Assembly (NCBI GenBank): GCA_002367105.1
Contig: DFCS01000033.1
Span: forward strand, 11,487 to 48,845
Direction of reading: 5' to 3'
From: Hungatella sp. UBA3048
Lineage (GTDB): Bacteria; Bacillota; Clostridia; Lachnospirales; Lachnospiraceae
DNA length: 37,359 nucleotides
In this document: piece after piece, positions 7,139 to 14,909 of the stretch
How the letters are laid out: the number at the start of each line of letters is the position of its first letter
Numbering within the stretch: the first letter of the stretch is position 1
Translations under genes and position numbers: made by a program
The notes under the pieces: generated by a model
Database searches by the model: none
Seen by the model: only the letters and a program-made list of their open reading frames with translations
What the model was told of the DNA's origin: nothing

Positions 7139-7875
7139 CAAAGTCAGGAAAGCTTTACGTGGTAGGAATCGGACCAGGTTCCTATGAGGATATGACCATA
7201 AGGGCCATAAAGGCCCTGGAAGAGAGTGAAGTCATAGTAGGGTATACTGTATACATAGATTTGATCAAGGAGCATTTTCCGGATAAGAAGATGCTTACCA
7301 CGCCGATGCGAAGGGAACAGGAGCGTTGTTTGCTTGCCATCCAGGAAGCAAAAAAGGGAAAAACCGCAGCCATGGTTTGCAGCGGAGATTCAGGGGTCTA
7401 CGGCATGAGCGGGTTGATCCTTGAGATGGCCCGGTCAGAAGAAGACCTTGATATTGAGATCATACCTGGAGTAACTGCTGCCTTAAGCGGGGGTGCCGTT
7501 TTAGGAGCTCCTTTGGGCCATGATTTTTCGGTCATCAGCTTAAGCGATCTGCTCACTCCCATGGAATTAATTGAAGACAGACTCAGAGCTTCCGCACAGG
7601 CAGACATGGTCATCTGTCTTTATAATCCTTCCAGTAAAAAGAGGGCCGGTTATTTGAAACGGGCCTGTGAGATCGTACTGGAATACAAAAGCCAGTCAAC
7701 AATCTGCGGCCTTGTAAAAAATATTGGCAGGGAAGAGGAAGAAATGGCGGTCATGACTCTGGAAGTATTAAGAGATACCCAGACAGATATGTTTACCACC
7801 GTTTATATAGGAAATTCCATGACAAAATTGATCAATAGCAGGATGGTAACACCACGAGGATATAAAAATGTGTAG
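7135..7875 (+). CDS. cbiH: Cobalt-precorrin-3B C17-methyltransferase CbiH
   Basis: A 246-residue tetrapyrrole methylase responsible for C17 methylation with ring contraction. It carries VVGIGPGSYEDMTIRA, the TVYIDLIKEHFP segment, MVCSGDSGVYGMSGL and the LYNPSSKKRAGYL motif, all characteristic of CbiH/CobJ. The ribosome binding site is TTAGGAGG at about 7121-7128, inside the end of cbiG. Its last 8 bases overlap the start of the cbiJ-cbiE fusion gene. It is of normal length, without the C-terminal iron-sulfur extension seen in some CbiH60-type proteins. Confidence 0.96.
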   Translation: MTKSGKLYVVGIGPGSYEDMTIRAIKALEESEVIVGYTVYIDLIKEHFPDKKMLTTPMRREQERCLLAIQEAKKGKTAAMVCSGDSGVYGMSGLILEMARSEEDLDIEIIPGVTAALSGGAVLGAPLGHDFSVISLSDLLTPMELIEDRLRASAQADMVICLYNPSSKKRAGYLKRACEIVLEYKSQSTICGLVKNIGREEEEMAVMTLEVLRDTQTDMFTTVYIGNSMTKLINSRMVTPRGYKNV

Positions 7876-9328
7876 AGTTCTGATTTTTGGAGGCACCACG
7901 GAGGGCCGGATTCTGGCGGAATACTGCCATGAAAAGAAAATAAACGCATGGGTCAGTGTGGCTACCGGGTATGGAAGGTCCGTACTTTTGGAAAGTCAGT
8001 ATCTCCACATTCATGAGAAACCCATGGCTGCCCATGAGATGGAAGGTTTTATCGGGCAAAACGGCATCACTCTTGTGCTTGATGCCACTCACCCCTATGC
8101 CACGCTGGCAAGTGAGAACATACGCACCGCCTGCAAACGGACAGGAACTTCCTGCATAAGGATTGTAAGAGAATCTGCCGGAAATTTAAAGCCGGGAGAT
8201 CAGGGGGAAGGAAAGGTTCTATGGGTCAGTGACTTAGAGGAAGCTATCCTTGCCTTACAAAAAATACCTGGAAATATTCTTGTAACAACAGGAAGCAAGG
8301 AGCTTTCCGCCTTTACCAGGCTGGACTCCTGGGAAGAACGTGTTTATGCCAGAGTCCTTCCCGGCCTGTCAGTAATCTCGGCCTGTGAGCAGCTGGGGTT
8401 TAAGGGGAAACATTTGATTGCCATGCAAGGCCCTTTTACGGAAGAGATGAACCGGGCTGTGATAAGACAGTATGACATCAGCTGTCTGGTGACAAAAGAA
8501 GCCGGACATGCGGGAGGCTTCCCGGAAAAGATGGAGGCAGCGGCAGAATGCGGGATAACGGCAGTTGTCATCGGGCGTCCTGGTAAAGAAGAAGGAATGA
8601 CTGTCAGGGAGGCAAAAAAGCTTTTATCCGATTATAAAGAGGAGAAGGCCCAGTCTCAGGCAATGCCAGAGCTTCAGATCCGGACTGGGAAGAGAAAGGT
8701 ATCCCTGATCGGGACCGGCATGGGCAGAGAGGATCAGATGACCGTTAAGGCATGGAAGGAATTGCAGCAATGCGATGTGATCTTCGGTGCGGAGCGGATG
8801 CTCTCCGGCATATCTCCTGCAGTTTCCCGTGCTGTTAAAATACCCTTTTATACCAGTAAAGACATTCTGCCCTGGCTTGAGGCGCATGAGGAGTATGCCA
8901 GGATCGGAATCCTGTATTCCGGTGACACAGGCTTTTACAGCGGGACCAAAAAGATGGCGGAAGCATTGGCCCGGGAACCATATTGTCAAAGATATGATAC
9001 GGTGGTTCTGCCGGGAATCTCATCGGTTTCTTATTTGTGCTCCCGACTGAAAACGGACTGGGAGGATGTGCGGCTTGTGAGCCTTCATGGCCGGACCTGC
9101 GACATAATAAAGGAATTAACCCTTAATCCCAGGGTATTTGCCTTATTAGACGGAACCAATACGGTGAAAAGTCTGTGCCGCCTTCTTAAGGAACAGGGAT
9201 TTCATGAAGTCAGGCTGTCCGTAGGAGAGCGGCTTTCCTATCCGGATGAACGGATAACCATTGGAACCCCCGAGGAGCTGGAAGGGCTGGATTTTGATAT
9301 GCTGTCTGCTGTGTTAATAGAGAGGTAA
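7868..9328 (+). CDS. cbiJE: CbiJ-CbiE fusion: cobalt-precorrin-6A reductase and C5-methyltransferase
   Basis: This 486-residue protein is two enzymes in one. Residues about 1-255 are CbiJ/CobK, with FGGTTEGRILAEYC at the N-terminus, VLDATHPYATLASENIRTAC and the GPFTEEMNRA and TKEAGHAGGFPEK segments. Residues about 275-486 are CbiE, with VSLIGTGMGREDQMTVKAWK, YSGDTGFYSGTKKMAEAL, LPGISSVSYLCSRL and SLHGR. CbiJ reduces cobalt-precorrin-6A and CbiE methylates the product at C5, so the fusion joins consecutive steps. A short Lys/Glu/Gln-rich linker joins the domains (about 255-275). The next gene, cbiT, encodes the partner that is often fused to CbiE, but here it is separate. Confidence 0.95.
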   Translation: MCRVLIFGGTTEGRILAEYCHEKKINAWVSVATGYGRSVLLESQYLHIHEKPMAAHEMEGFIGQNGITLVLDATHPYATLASENIRTACKRTGTSCIRIVRESAGNLKPGDQGEGKVLWVSDLEEAILALQKIPGNILVTTGSKELSAFTRLDSWEERVYARVLPGLSVISACEQLGFKGKHLIAMQGPFTEEMNRAVIRQYDISCLVTKEAGHAGGFPEKMEAAAECGITAVVIGRPGKEEGMTVREAKKLLSDYKEEKAQSQAMPELQIRTGKRKVSLIGTGMGREDQMTVKAWKELQQCDVIFGAERMLSGISPAVSRAVKIPFYTSKDILPWLEAHEEYARIGILYSGDTGFYSGTKKMAEALAREPYCQRYDTVVLPGISSVSYLCSRLKTDWEDVRLVSLHGRTCDIIKELTLNPRVFALLDGTNTVKSLCRLLKEQGFHEVRLSVGERLSYPDERITIGTPEELEGLDFDMLSAVLIER

Positions 9329-9346
9329 GGTTTAAAAGAATAACTA

Positions 9347-9362
9347 GATATGCAGGCATATC
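9347..9362 (+). other. Intercistronic hairpin between cbiJE and cbiT
   Basis: GATATG (9347-9352) and CATATC (9357-9362) form a short stem with a CAGG loop in the 59-bp gap, the only sizeable gap inside the early operon. No T-run follows. It may protect or tune the downstream mRNA, but it could be chance. Confidence 0.3.
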
Positions 9363-9387
9363 CGCATGATTCATTAGGAGGCAATTT

Positions 9388-9960
9388 ATGAGAGATGAAC
9401 TATTTATCCGGGGAGATGTGCCCATGACGAAAAGTGAGGTCAGGGCTGTTTCCATATCAAAGCTGGAACTGGAACCTGACTCCGTCCTGTATGATATAGG
9501 GGCTGGAACCGGCTCCGTATCCATAGAAGCGTCCCGGTATCTTACAGAAGGCCGGGTATATGCAATTGAAAAGAAGGCGGAAGCCGTAGATCTTATAAAG
9601 GCCAATAAGGAAAGATTTGGAGCAAGCTGCCTGAAAATCGTTGAAGGAACCGCACCTGAGGCATTAGACGCTCTTGAAGCGCCTACTCACGTATTCATCG
9701 GAGGAACTTCCGGCACCATGGATCAAGTACTATCCATGGTTTTAAAGAAGAATCCAGGGACCAGGATTGTAATCAATGTAATTGCTCTGGAGTCCCTTGC
9801 AGAAATCCTTTCCTGGCTGAAAATGCATTCTGTCAAGGCAGAAATCGTTCAGGTTTTTATATCCAAAGGAAGGGAAGCAGGGGACTACCATCTGATGATG
9901 GGGCAGAATCCGGTTTATGTGGTTTCCTTTGGCGGGGAAGGGAGGAACGACATTGGATAA
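9388..9960 (+). CDS. cbiT: Cobalt-precorrin-6B C15-methyltransferase (decarboxylating) CbiT
   Basis: CbiT methylates C15 and decarboxylates the C12 acetate side chain of cobalt-precorrin-6B. This 190-residue class I SAM methyltransferase starts RDELFIRGDVPMTKSEVRAV, the CbiT signature, and has motif I DIGAGTGSVSIEAS and an acidic/Lys segment AIEKKAEAVDLIKAN. FIGGTSGTMDQVL is also typical. Its ribosome binding site AGGAGG (9375-9380) is strong. The last 8 bases overlap the start chosen for cbiA. Length is normal. Confidence 0.95.
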   Translation: MRDELFIRGDVPMTKSEVRAVSISKLELEPDSVLYDIGAGTGSVSIEASRYLTEGRVYAIEKKAEAVDLIKANKERFGASCLKIVEGTAPEALDALEAPTHVFIGGTSGTMDQVLSMVLKKNPGTRIVINVIALESLAEILSWLKMHSVKAEIVQVFISKGREAGDYHLMMGQNPVYVVSFGGEGRNDIG

Positions 9961-11341
9961 TTCCTATCCCAGACTGATGCTTGCGGCTCCTAAAAGCGGC
10001 AGCGGAAAGACCATGATGACCTGTGGGCTTTTAAATGCGTTACTTTTAAGGAAGCTGTCCTGCCGGTCATTTAAATGCGGTCCGGATTACATTGATCCTA
10101 TGTTTCATAAATATGTGCTTGGCATTGACGGTGGTAATCTGGATACATATTTCCTGGATAAAGAGCAGGTCAGGGAACAGTTTTTAGATCAGGCTAGAGG
10201 AGCAGGGATTTCCGTCATTGAGGGTGTTATGGGATATTACGACGGGGTGGGAGGAGACACCACCCAGGCTAGTTCCTATGAGGTGGCATGCGTCCTTGAT
10301 GTACCGGTGGTCCTGGTTTTAGACTGCAAGGGAGCCAGCCTGTCCCTGGCCGCGGTGGTGAAAGGCTTCCTGGAATATAAGGATATCAGTCACATAAAGG
10401 GCGTGATCTTAAACCGGACATCATCAGTAATGGCAGAACGGCTGAAACCGGCCATGGAAGAGCTGGGTGTACATGTTTACGGATATTTGCCGGAATGTGA
10501 GGAGGGGGCTTTGGACAGCCGCCACTTAGGGCTGGTTCTGCCAGGAGAACAAAAGGGTCTTAAAGATCAGCTGAATCAGCTGGCTATGAAGCTGGAAACC
10601 ACGATAGACATCGATGGACTGATAAAGCTGGCCCAGGATGCCAAGACTTTGCCGCCTCTTCAAGGTGGATTAAAAAGTCAGGTTTTCCAGGCACCCCAGG
10701 GAGAAGAAGTTCATATAGGACTTGCCTTAGATGAGGCTTTCTGCTTTTATTATCAGGAGAACTTAGGGCTTTTAGAAGAGATGGGGGCAAAGCTCATACC
10801 CTTTAGCCCGATCCACGATAATAAGCTGCCTTCAGGGATTTGCGGCCTTTTGCTTGGAGGCGGATATCCGGAGCTTTATTGCCGGGAGCTTTCGGAGAAT
10901 GAATCCATGCTCGGGGAAATAAGGCAGGCGTCAGAACGCGGCCTTCCCATACTGGCTGAGTGCGGAGGATTCCTGTATCTTCATGAACAGCTGGAAACAA
11001 AGGACAATAAAACTTATCCCATGGCCGGTATTATAAAAGGAAAGGCATTCCCTACAGAACGGTTGTTAAGGTTTGGTTATTTTGAGGCATTTCCCAATGC
11101 GGATACCCCATTTTTGAAAAAGGGTGAGCCCATCCGGGGGCATGAATTCCATTATTGGGACAGCGCGAATAACGGATCTTGTATGGAAGCAAAGAAACCA
11201 GGCGGGAAAAAAAGCTGGGACTGCGTTCATGGGGAAGGAAATCTCCTGGCAGGCTTTCCCCATTTTTATTACCCTTCCAACCCTGTACTGCCAAAGCGTT
11301 TTGTGGAGGCCTGCAAAGGATTCAGGAAAGGGGAAAAATAA
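9953..11341 (+). CDS. cbiA: Cobyrinate a,c-diamide synthase CbiA
   Basis: CbiA uses ATP and glutamine to amidate the a and c acetate side chains of cobyrinate. The N-terminal P-loop domain reads LMLAAPKSGSGKTMMTCGLL, then SFKCGPDYIDPMFHKYV. The C-terminal glutaminase domain includes LLLGGGYPELYCRELSEN and the nucleophile region ILAECGGFLYLHEQL. I start it at TTG 9953, giving 462 residues, because GGAGG (9941-9945) is spaced 7 bases ahead and the family begins just before this P-loop. An in-frame ATG at 9917 would add twelve residues translated from within cbiT with no ribosome binding site. The TTG start overlaps cbiT by 8 bases. Confidence 0.94.
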   Translation: MDNSYPRLMLAAPKSGSGKTMMTCGLLNALLLRKLSCRSFKCGPDYIDPMFHKYVLGIDGGNLDTYFLDKEQVREQFLDQARGAGISVIEGVMGYYDGVGGDTTQASSYEVACVLDVPVVLVLDCKGASLSLAAVVKGFLEYKDISHIKGVILNRTSSVMAERLKPAMEELGVHVYGYLPECEEGALDSRHLGLVLPGEQKGLKDQLNQLAMKLETTIDIDGLIKLAQDAKTLPPLQGGLKSQVFQAPQGEEVHIGLALDEAFCFYYQENLGLLEEMGAKLIPFSPIHDNKLPSGICGLLLGGGYPELYCRELSENESMLGEIRQASERGLPILAECGGFLYLHEQLETKDNKTYPMAGIIKGKAFPTERLLRFGYFEAFPNADTPFLKKGEPIRGHEFHYWDSANNGSCMEAKKPGGKKSWDCVHGEGNLLAGFPHFYYPSNPVLPKRFVEACKGFRKGEK

Positions 11342-11379
11342 TCGATGGAAAAATCTTTGACTAGGAAAGGCTTCAAATA

Positions 11380-12459
11380 ATGAATGATGAATTAAGTACA
11401 TATCTTTCGCAGATCCGTCCTTCCAGCGCTTCCTCCATGGAAATGGCCCGTAAACGGTGGTCGCAGGTGGCGAAGCCGCTTAACAGTTTAGGCGTTCTGG
11501 AAGATGATATCATAAAGATTGCAGGAATAAGAGAAACGACAAAGGCAGATATGGAGAAACGGGCCCTAGTCATCCTTTGCGCAGACAATGGGATAGTGGA
11601 GGAAGGCGTCACCCAGACCGGCAGGGAAGTGACCGCCCTAGTGGCTGAGAACATGACAAATGGAAACAGCAGTGTCTGCATCATGGCAGACCGGGCAGGA
11701 GTGGATGTATTTCCTGTGGATATAGGAGTTGCCAGGGATTTGATTCCCGGCTCCCGTCACCCTCTCCTTTGCAGGAAAATCGCTTACGGGACAAAAAATT
11801 TCCGGAATGAGCCTGCCATGACACGGGAGGAGGCAATCCGGTCCATAGAAACCGGCATCAAACTGGTGGGGGAGCTGGCAGATAAAGGCTATCAGCTCAT
11901 CGCAACCGGGGAAATGGGCATAGGAAATACCACTACCAGCAGTGCGGTCGCTTCTATGCTTCTTAAAAAACCGCCGGAAGTTCTGACCGGAAGAGGGGCA
12001 GGATTAAATGACGAGGGCTTAAAAAGGAAGCTTGAAGTGATAAAAGAGGCTGTGGAACAATATAGCCCGGCATGTCAGGATGTGGTGGATGTTCTTGCCT
12101 GCGTGGGAGGATTTGATCTGGCAGGGCTTACCGGTGTGTTTTTAGGCGGTGCCATTTACCGGATCCCGATACTGGTGGATGGATTTATTTCCGCTGTCGC
12201 TGCTCTTTCGGCTGACCATATGTATCCTGGCTGCCGGAACTTTATGCTGGCTTCCCATGTTTCAGCGGAGCCAGCAGGCAGGATGCTTCTTGACGAACTG
12301 GGGCTCAAACCCCTTATACAGGCAGGTATGTGCCTGGGAGAGGGGACCGGAGCAGTGGCTGCAATCCCCCTTCTTCTTATGGCGGCAGACGTTTATGGGT
12401 CAATGAGTTCCTTTGAAGACATTCAGATCGAGGCGTACAAGCCCATGGGAGGCGTATAA
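11380..12459 (+). CDS. cobT: Nicotinate-nucleotide-dimethylbenzimidazole phosphoribosyltransferase CobT
   Basis: CobT activates the lower-ligand base to its alpha-ribotide for nucleotide-loop assembly. The 359-residue length is normal. Motifs are VAKPLNSLGVLED at the N-terminus, ILCADNGIVEEGVTQTGREV, the GEMGIGNTTTSSAVASMLL loop, and the C-terminal GMCLGEGTGAVAAIPLLLMA that carries the catalytic Glu. The gene follows cbiA by 38 bp and its TAA shares a base with the cobU ATG. No lower-ligand biosynthesis gene lies in the window, so the base used by the organism cannot be inferred. Confidence 0.96.
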   Translation: MNDELSTYLSQIRPSSASSMEMARKRWSQVAKPLNSLGVLEDDIIKIAGIRETTKADMEKRALVILCADNGIVEEGVTQTGREVTALVAENMTNGNSSVCIMADRAGVDVFPVDIGVARDLIPGSRHPLLCRKIAYGTKNFRNEPAMTREEAIRSIETGIKLVGELADKGYQLIATGEMGIGNTTTSSAVASMLLKKPPEVLTGRGAGLNDEGLKRKLEVIKEAVEQYSPACQDVVDVLACVGGFDLAGLTGVFLGGAIYRIPILVDGFISAVAALSADHMYPGCRNFMLASHVSAEPAGRMLLDELGLKPLIQAGMCLGEGTGAVAAIPLLLMAADVYGSMSSFEDIQIEAYKPMGGV

Positions 12460-13034
12460 TGGTCATGCTGGTGATAGGCGGAAGCGGAAGTGGAAAGTCA
12501 GAATATGCGGAAAGCCTGGTCATGAGCCTGGGACAGGGGAGGCGGATTTACATTGCCACCATGAAACCATGGGATGAGGAATGCAGGCGCAGGATTGAAC
12601 GCCACAGGCAGATGAGGGCAAAAAAACAGTTTGAAACCATAGAATGTTACCGTGATTTAAAGGAAATTAAACTGGATCTAGGCGGGCAGCCGTCGGTGGT
12701 TCTACTAGAATGCATGTCAAATCTGGTATCCAATGAGCTTTTTGGCCTGGGAGAAGAGGGGGAAGCCCCATGCTTAGAGGGAACTTTGGCTGCTGCGGAG
12801 CTTTTAGAAGGAATCGGGAAGCTAAAGGAGGAAGCCGAACATATTGTCATCGTGACAAATGAGGTTTTCTCCGATGGAGATAACTACAGCATGGAGACTA
12901 TGGCTTACCGCAAGGTTCTTGGGGAGATCAACCAGAAAATAGCAGAAATTTCCGATGAGGTGATTGAGGTAGTTGCCGGAATTCCCATTATGATGAAAAA
13001 GAGAAGGGACTTCAAGAAGCCAGGTAAGAAGTAA
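12459..13034 (+). CDS. cobU: Adenosylcobinamide kinase / guanylyltransferase CobU
   Basis: CobU phosphorylates adenosylcobinamide and then transfers GMP to it, before CobS joins the activated base. The 191-residue protein has the P-loop GGSGSGKSEYAESL at residues 7-20, the RRIERHRQMR segment whose His49 corresponds to the guanylylated His of the family, and the later VVLLECMSNLVSNE and VTNEVFSDGDNYS motifs. It starts at the ATG that shares one base with the cobT stop; a second ATG at 12465 is possible. It is the last gene of the operon, ahead of a strong terminator at 13120-13168. The bridge gene cobS is not present. Confidence 0.96.
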   Translation: MVMLVIGGSGSGKSEYAESLVMSLGQGRRIYIATMKPWDEECRRRIERHRQMRAKKQFETIECYRDLKEIKLDLGGQPSVVLLECMSNLVSNELFGLGEEGEAPCLEGTLAAAELLEGIGKLKEEAEHIVIVTNEVFSDGDNYSMETMAYRKVLGEINQKIAEISDEVIEVVAGIPIMMKKRRDFKKPGKK

Positions 13035-13119
13035 GGTAAAAAGAGTTACTATAATGATTTCTCAAAGAGGCATTGGCATAGGCTGAAAGGAGATACATCA
13101 GCTGGCTCTTCCACGGAAT

Positions 13120-13168
13120 AAAATCGTTGTGCGATTGCTTACCGAAGCATTCGCATAACGATTTTTTT
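13120..13168 (+). terminator. Terminator of the cobalamin operon
   Basis: A long interrupted stem pairs AAAATCGTT, TGCGA and TGCTT (13120-13140) with AAGCA, TCGCA and AACGATTTT, around an ACCG loop and with single symmetric mismatches between the blocks. It ends in a seven-T run (13162-13168). Bases 13035-13119 between cobU and this hairpin hold nothing I recognise. Confidence 0.92.
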
Positions 13169-13220
13169 GACGATGAAAAACAGCTGGAAGGTTTATCCGG
13201 CAGGTAAACGGAAAAGAAGC

Positions 13221-13250
13221 TTGAGAAAATTACAGAGTTTGTTATATAAT
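13221..13250 (+). promoter_or_regulatory. Promoter of the two-component system operon
   Basis: TTGAGA (13221-13226) and TATAAT (13245-13250) are separated by 18 bp. The predicted start is about 15 bases ahead of the response regulator ATG at 13272. It begins a new transcription unit after the cobalamin terminator. Confidence 0.75.
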
Positions 13251-13271
13251 ATGGCAGGATGGAGGGATGAG

Positions 13272-14909
13272 ATGTATAAACTACTGGTGGTGGAAGATGA
13301 AAAGGCGATTGCATATGGAATCGCAAACAGCATTGAATGGGAAAAGTGGGGATTTGTTATCAGCGGCGTCTGCGGCAATGGAATTGAAGCCCTGGAACAA
13401 ATAGAAAAAGATAAGCCCCATGTGGTACTTTCCGATATCCGGATGCCGGAAATGGATGGGATGGAGCTGATGCAGCAATTAAATCAGCATTACCCGGAAA
13501 TCAAGATCATTATCTTAAGCGGATACAATGATTTTGAATATTTGCAGATGTCCATTAAAAACCGGGTCATGGAATACTTACTAAAGCCCACGGACCTTGA
13601 TGAATTTGAAGTGACCTTCCGTAAAATAAAAGAACGTCTTGACGAGGAACGAAAAAAGGAATTAGAAGAAAAAGAATTAAAGTCAGCCTATGAAGAGAGC
13701 AGGAATTTAAAGTTAAGAAGGAAATACAATGCTTTGATCAAGGGATATGGCTATCATGAAGAAGAGATGGAAGAAGAATTCTTCCGCCAGGGAGAAAACT
13801 GGTATGGCGTGATACTGATCCATCTGGATGTGCCGAATACAGAAGATAAAAACGCCTATTATCAGGATCAGATGAAGGTGGAAAAGATATTAAACGAATG
13901 GGTTTCCAAAGAAGGGATCGCCGGAACCTATATCTGGAACTTTGAGGAGAAGATAACCGGGATCTTAAGCGCCGGAGAGGAGCCCCGGGAAGAAGAACTG
14001 CATTCTTATGTAAAGAACATGGCAGAAGTGGTCTTACAGGAGAGCGGCATACCTATATATGCCGGTATCAGCAATTTTTATACGGATTTCCAGATGCTTC
14101 CCCAGTGCTATGAACAGGCCAAATGCTGTGCCAGCCAGAAAATCTACATTGAGGGAAAGAATCTGGTCATATCCTATAAGGAAATACAGGAAGCTGATTT
14201 TGATTACTACGCGATTTCCTTTGATACGGGCCAGATTTTAAAGGAAATCATGGAGCAGGAGGAAAATAAGGCTGAGGACATTTTAAATGGGATTTTTTCA
14301 GTATTTAAAGGAAAGGTGATTCTGGATTATGATTACATTAACCGCCTAAGCCTTGAACTGCTGTTTAATCTGTCCCGTGCGTTATTGCGTTATGGCGTCC
14401 GCCTGGAAAAAGTGATGAAAAAGCTGGATTGCACCTATACCGACATATATCCCTTAAAGAGTCTCCATGAGAAAAAGGAGTTTTTATCCAGGATCCTTCG
14501 GGAGGTTTCCAAAGAAATGGCCGGCATGAAAGGAGAATGGAAGAGCCAGAGCAGCCTTGCCCAGAAGATTCGGGAGATTGTGGATGAGGAGTATGATTCC
14601 AATCAGATATCCTTAGAATATGTAGGGGCAAAGGTGCATAAGAATTCTGCCTATATCTCCAAAATATTTAAAAATGAATTTGGGTGTAATTTCAGTGATT
14701 ACATCATTACAAAAAGACTGGAAAAAAGCAAGGAGCTTCTTGCGGATCCAGGGAGGAAGATCTATGAAATTTCCGAGGAGATGGGATGGGCAGACGTATC
14801 CAACTACATTAAGCTGTTTAAGAAAAAGTATGGGATAAGTCCGAAAGAGTACCGGAACATTCTCCAGCCGGAGGGAGGAAATACAGAGAAAAACAATGAA
14901 GATGAATAA
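13272..14909 (+). CDS. YesN-type response regulator with AraC DNA-binding domain
   Basis: This 545-residue protein has a receiver domain (about 1-120) with the acidic pair E8/D9, phospho-acceptor Asp55 in LSDIRMPEMDG, Ser83 and Lys105 in YLLKPTD. A coiled, charged linker and a middle region follow, and the end is a double helix-turn-helix AraC domain (about 440-540: VGAKVHKNSAYISKIFKNEF, then YEISEEMGWADVSNYIKLFK with KKYGISPKEYR). The ATG at 13272 is preferred over an upstream in-frame ATG because GGAGG (13261-13265) is well placed and the receiver begins there. It overlaps the sensor kinase gene by 14 bases. Such pairs control adjacent sugar ABC transporter genes, which is the likely role here. 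Confidence 0.94.
   Translation: MYKLLVVEDEKAIAYGIANSIEWEKWGFVISGVCGNGIEALEQIEKDKPHVVLSDIRMPEMDGMELMQQLNQHYPEIKIIILSGYNDFEYLQMSIKNRVMEYLLKPTDLDEFEVTFRKIKERLDEERKKELEEKELKSAYEESRNLKLRRKYNALIKGYGYHEEEMEEEFFRQGENWYGVILIHLDVPNTEDKNAYYQDQMKVEKILNEWVSKEGIAGTYIWNFEEKITGILSAGEEPREEELHSYVKNMAEVVLQESGIPIYAGISNFYTDFQMLPQCYEQAKCCASQKIYIEGKNLVISYKEIQEADFDYYAISFDTGQILKEIMEQEENKAEDILNGIFSVFKGKVILDYDYINRLSLELLFNLSRALLRYGVRLEKVMKKLDCTYTDIYPLKSLHEKKEFLSRILREVSKEMAGMKGEWKSQSSLAQKIREIVDEEYDSNQISLEYVGAKVHKNSAYISKIFKNEFGCNFSDYIITKRLEKSKELLADPGRKIYEISEEMGWADVSNYIKLFKKKYGISPKEYRNILQPEGGNTEKNNEDE

Noticed and set aside
13167..13271. 35 extra N-terminal residues on the response regulator
   Set aside because: They lie upstream of, or within, the promoter at 13221-13250, and the receiver domain begins exactly at the ATG at 13272.
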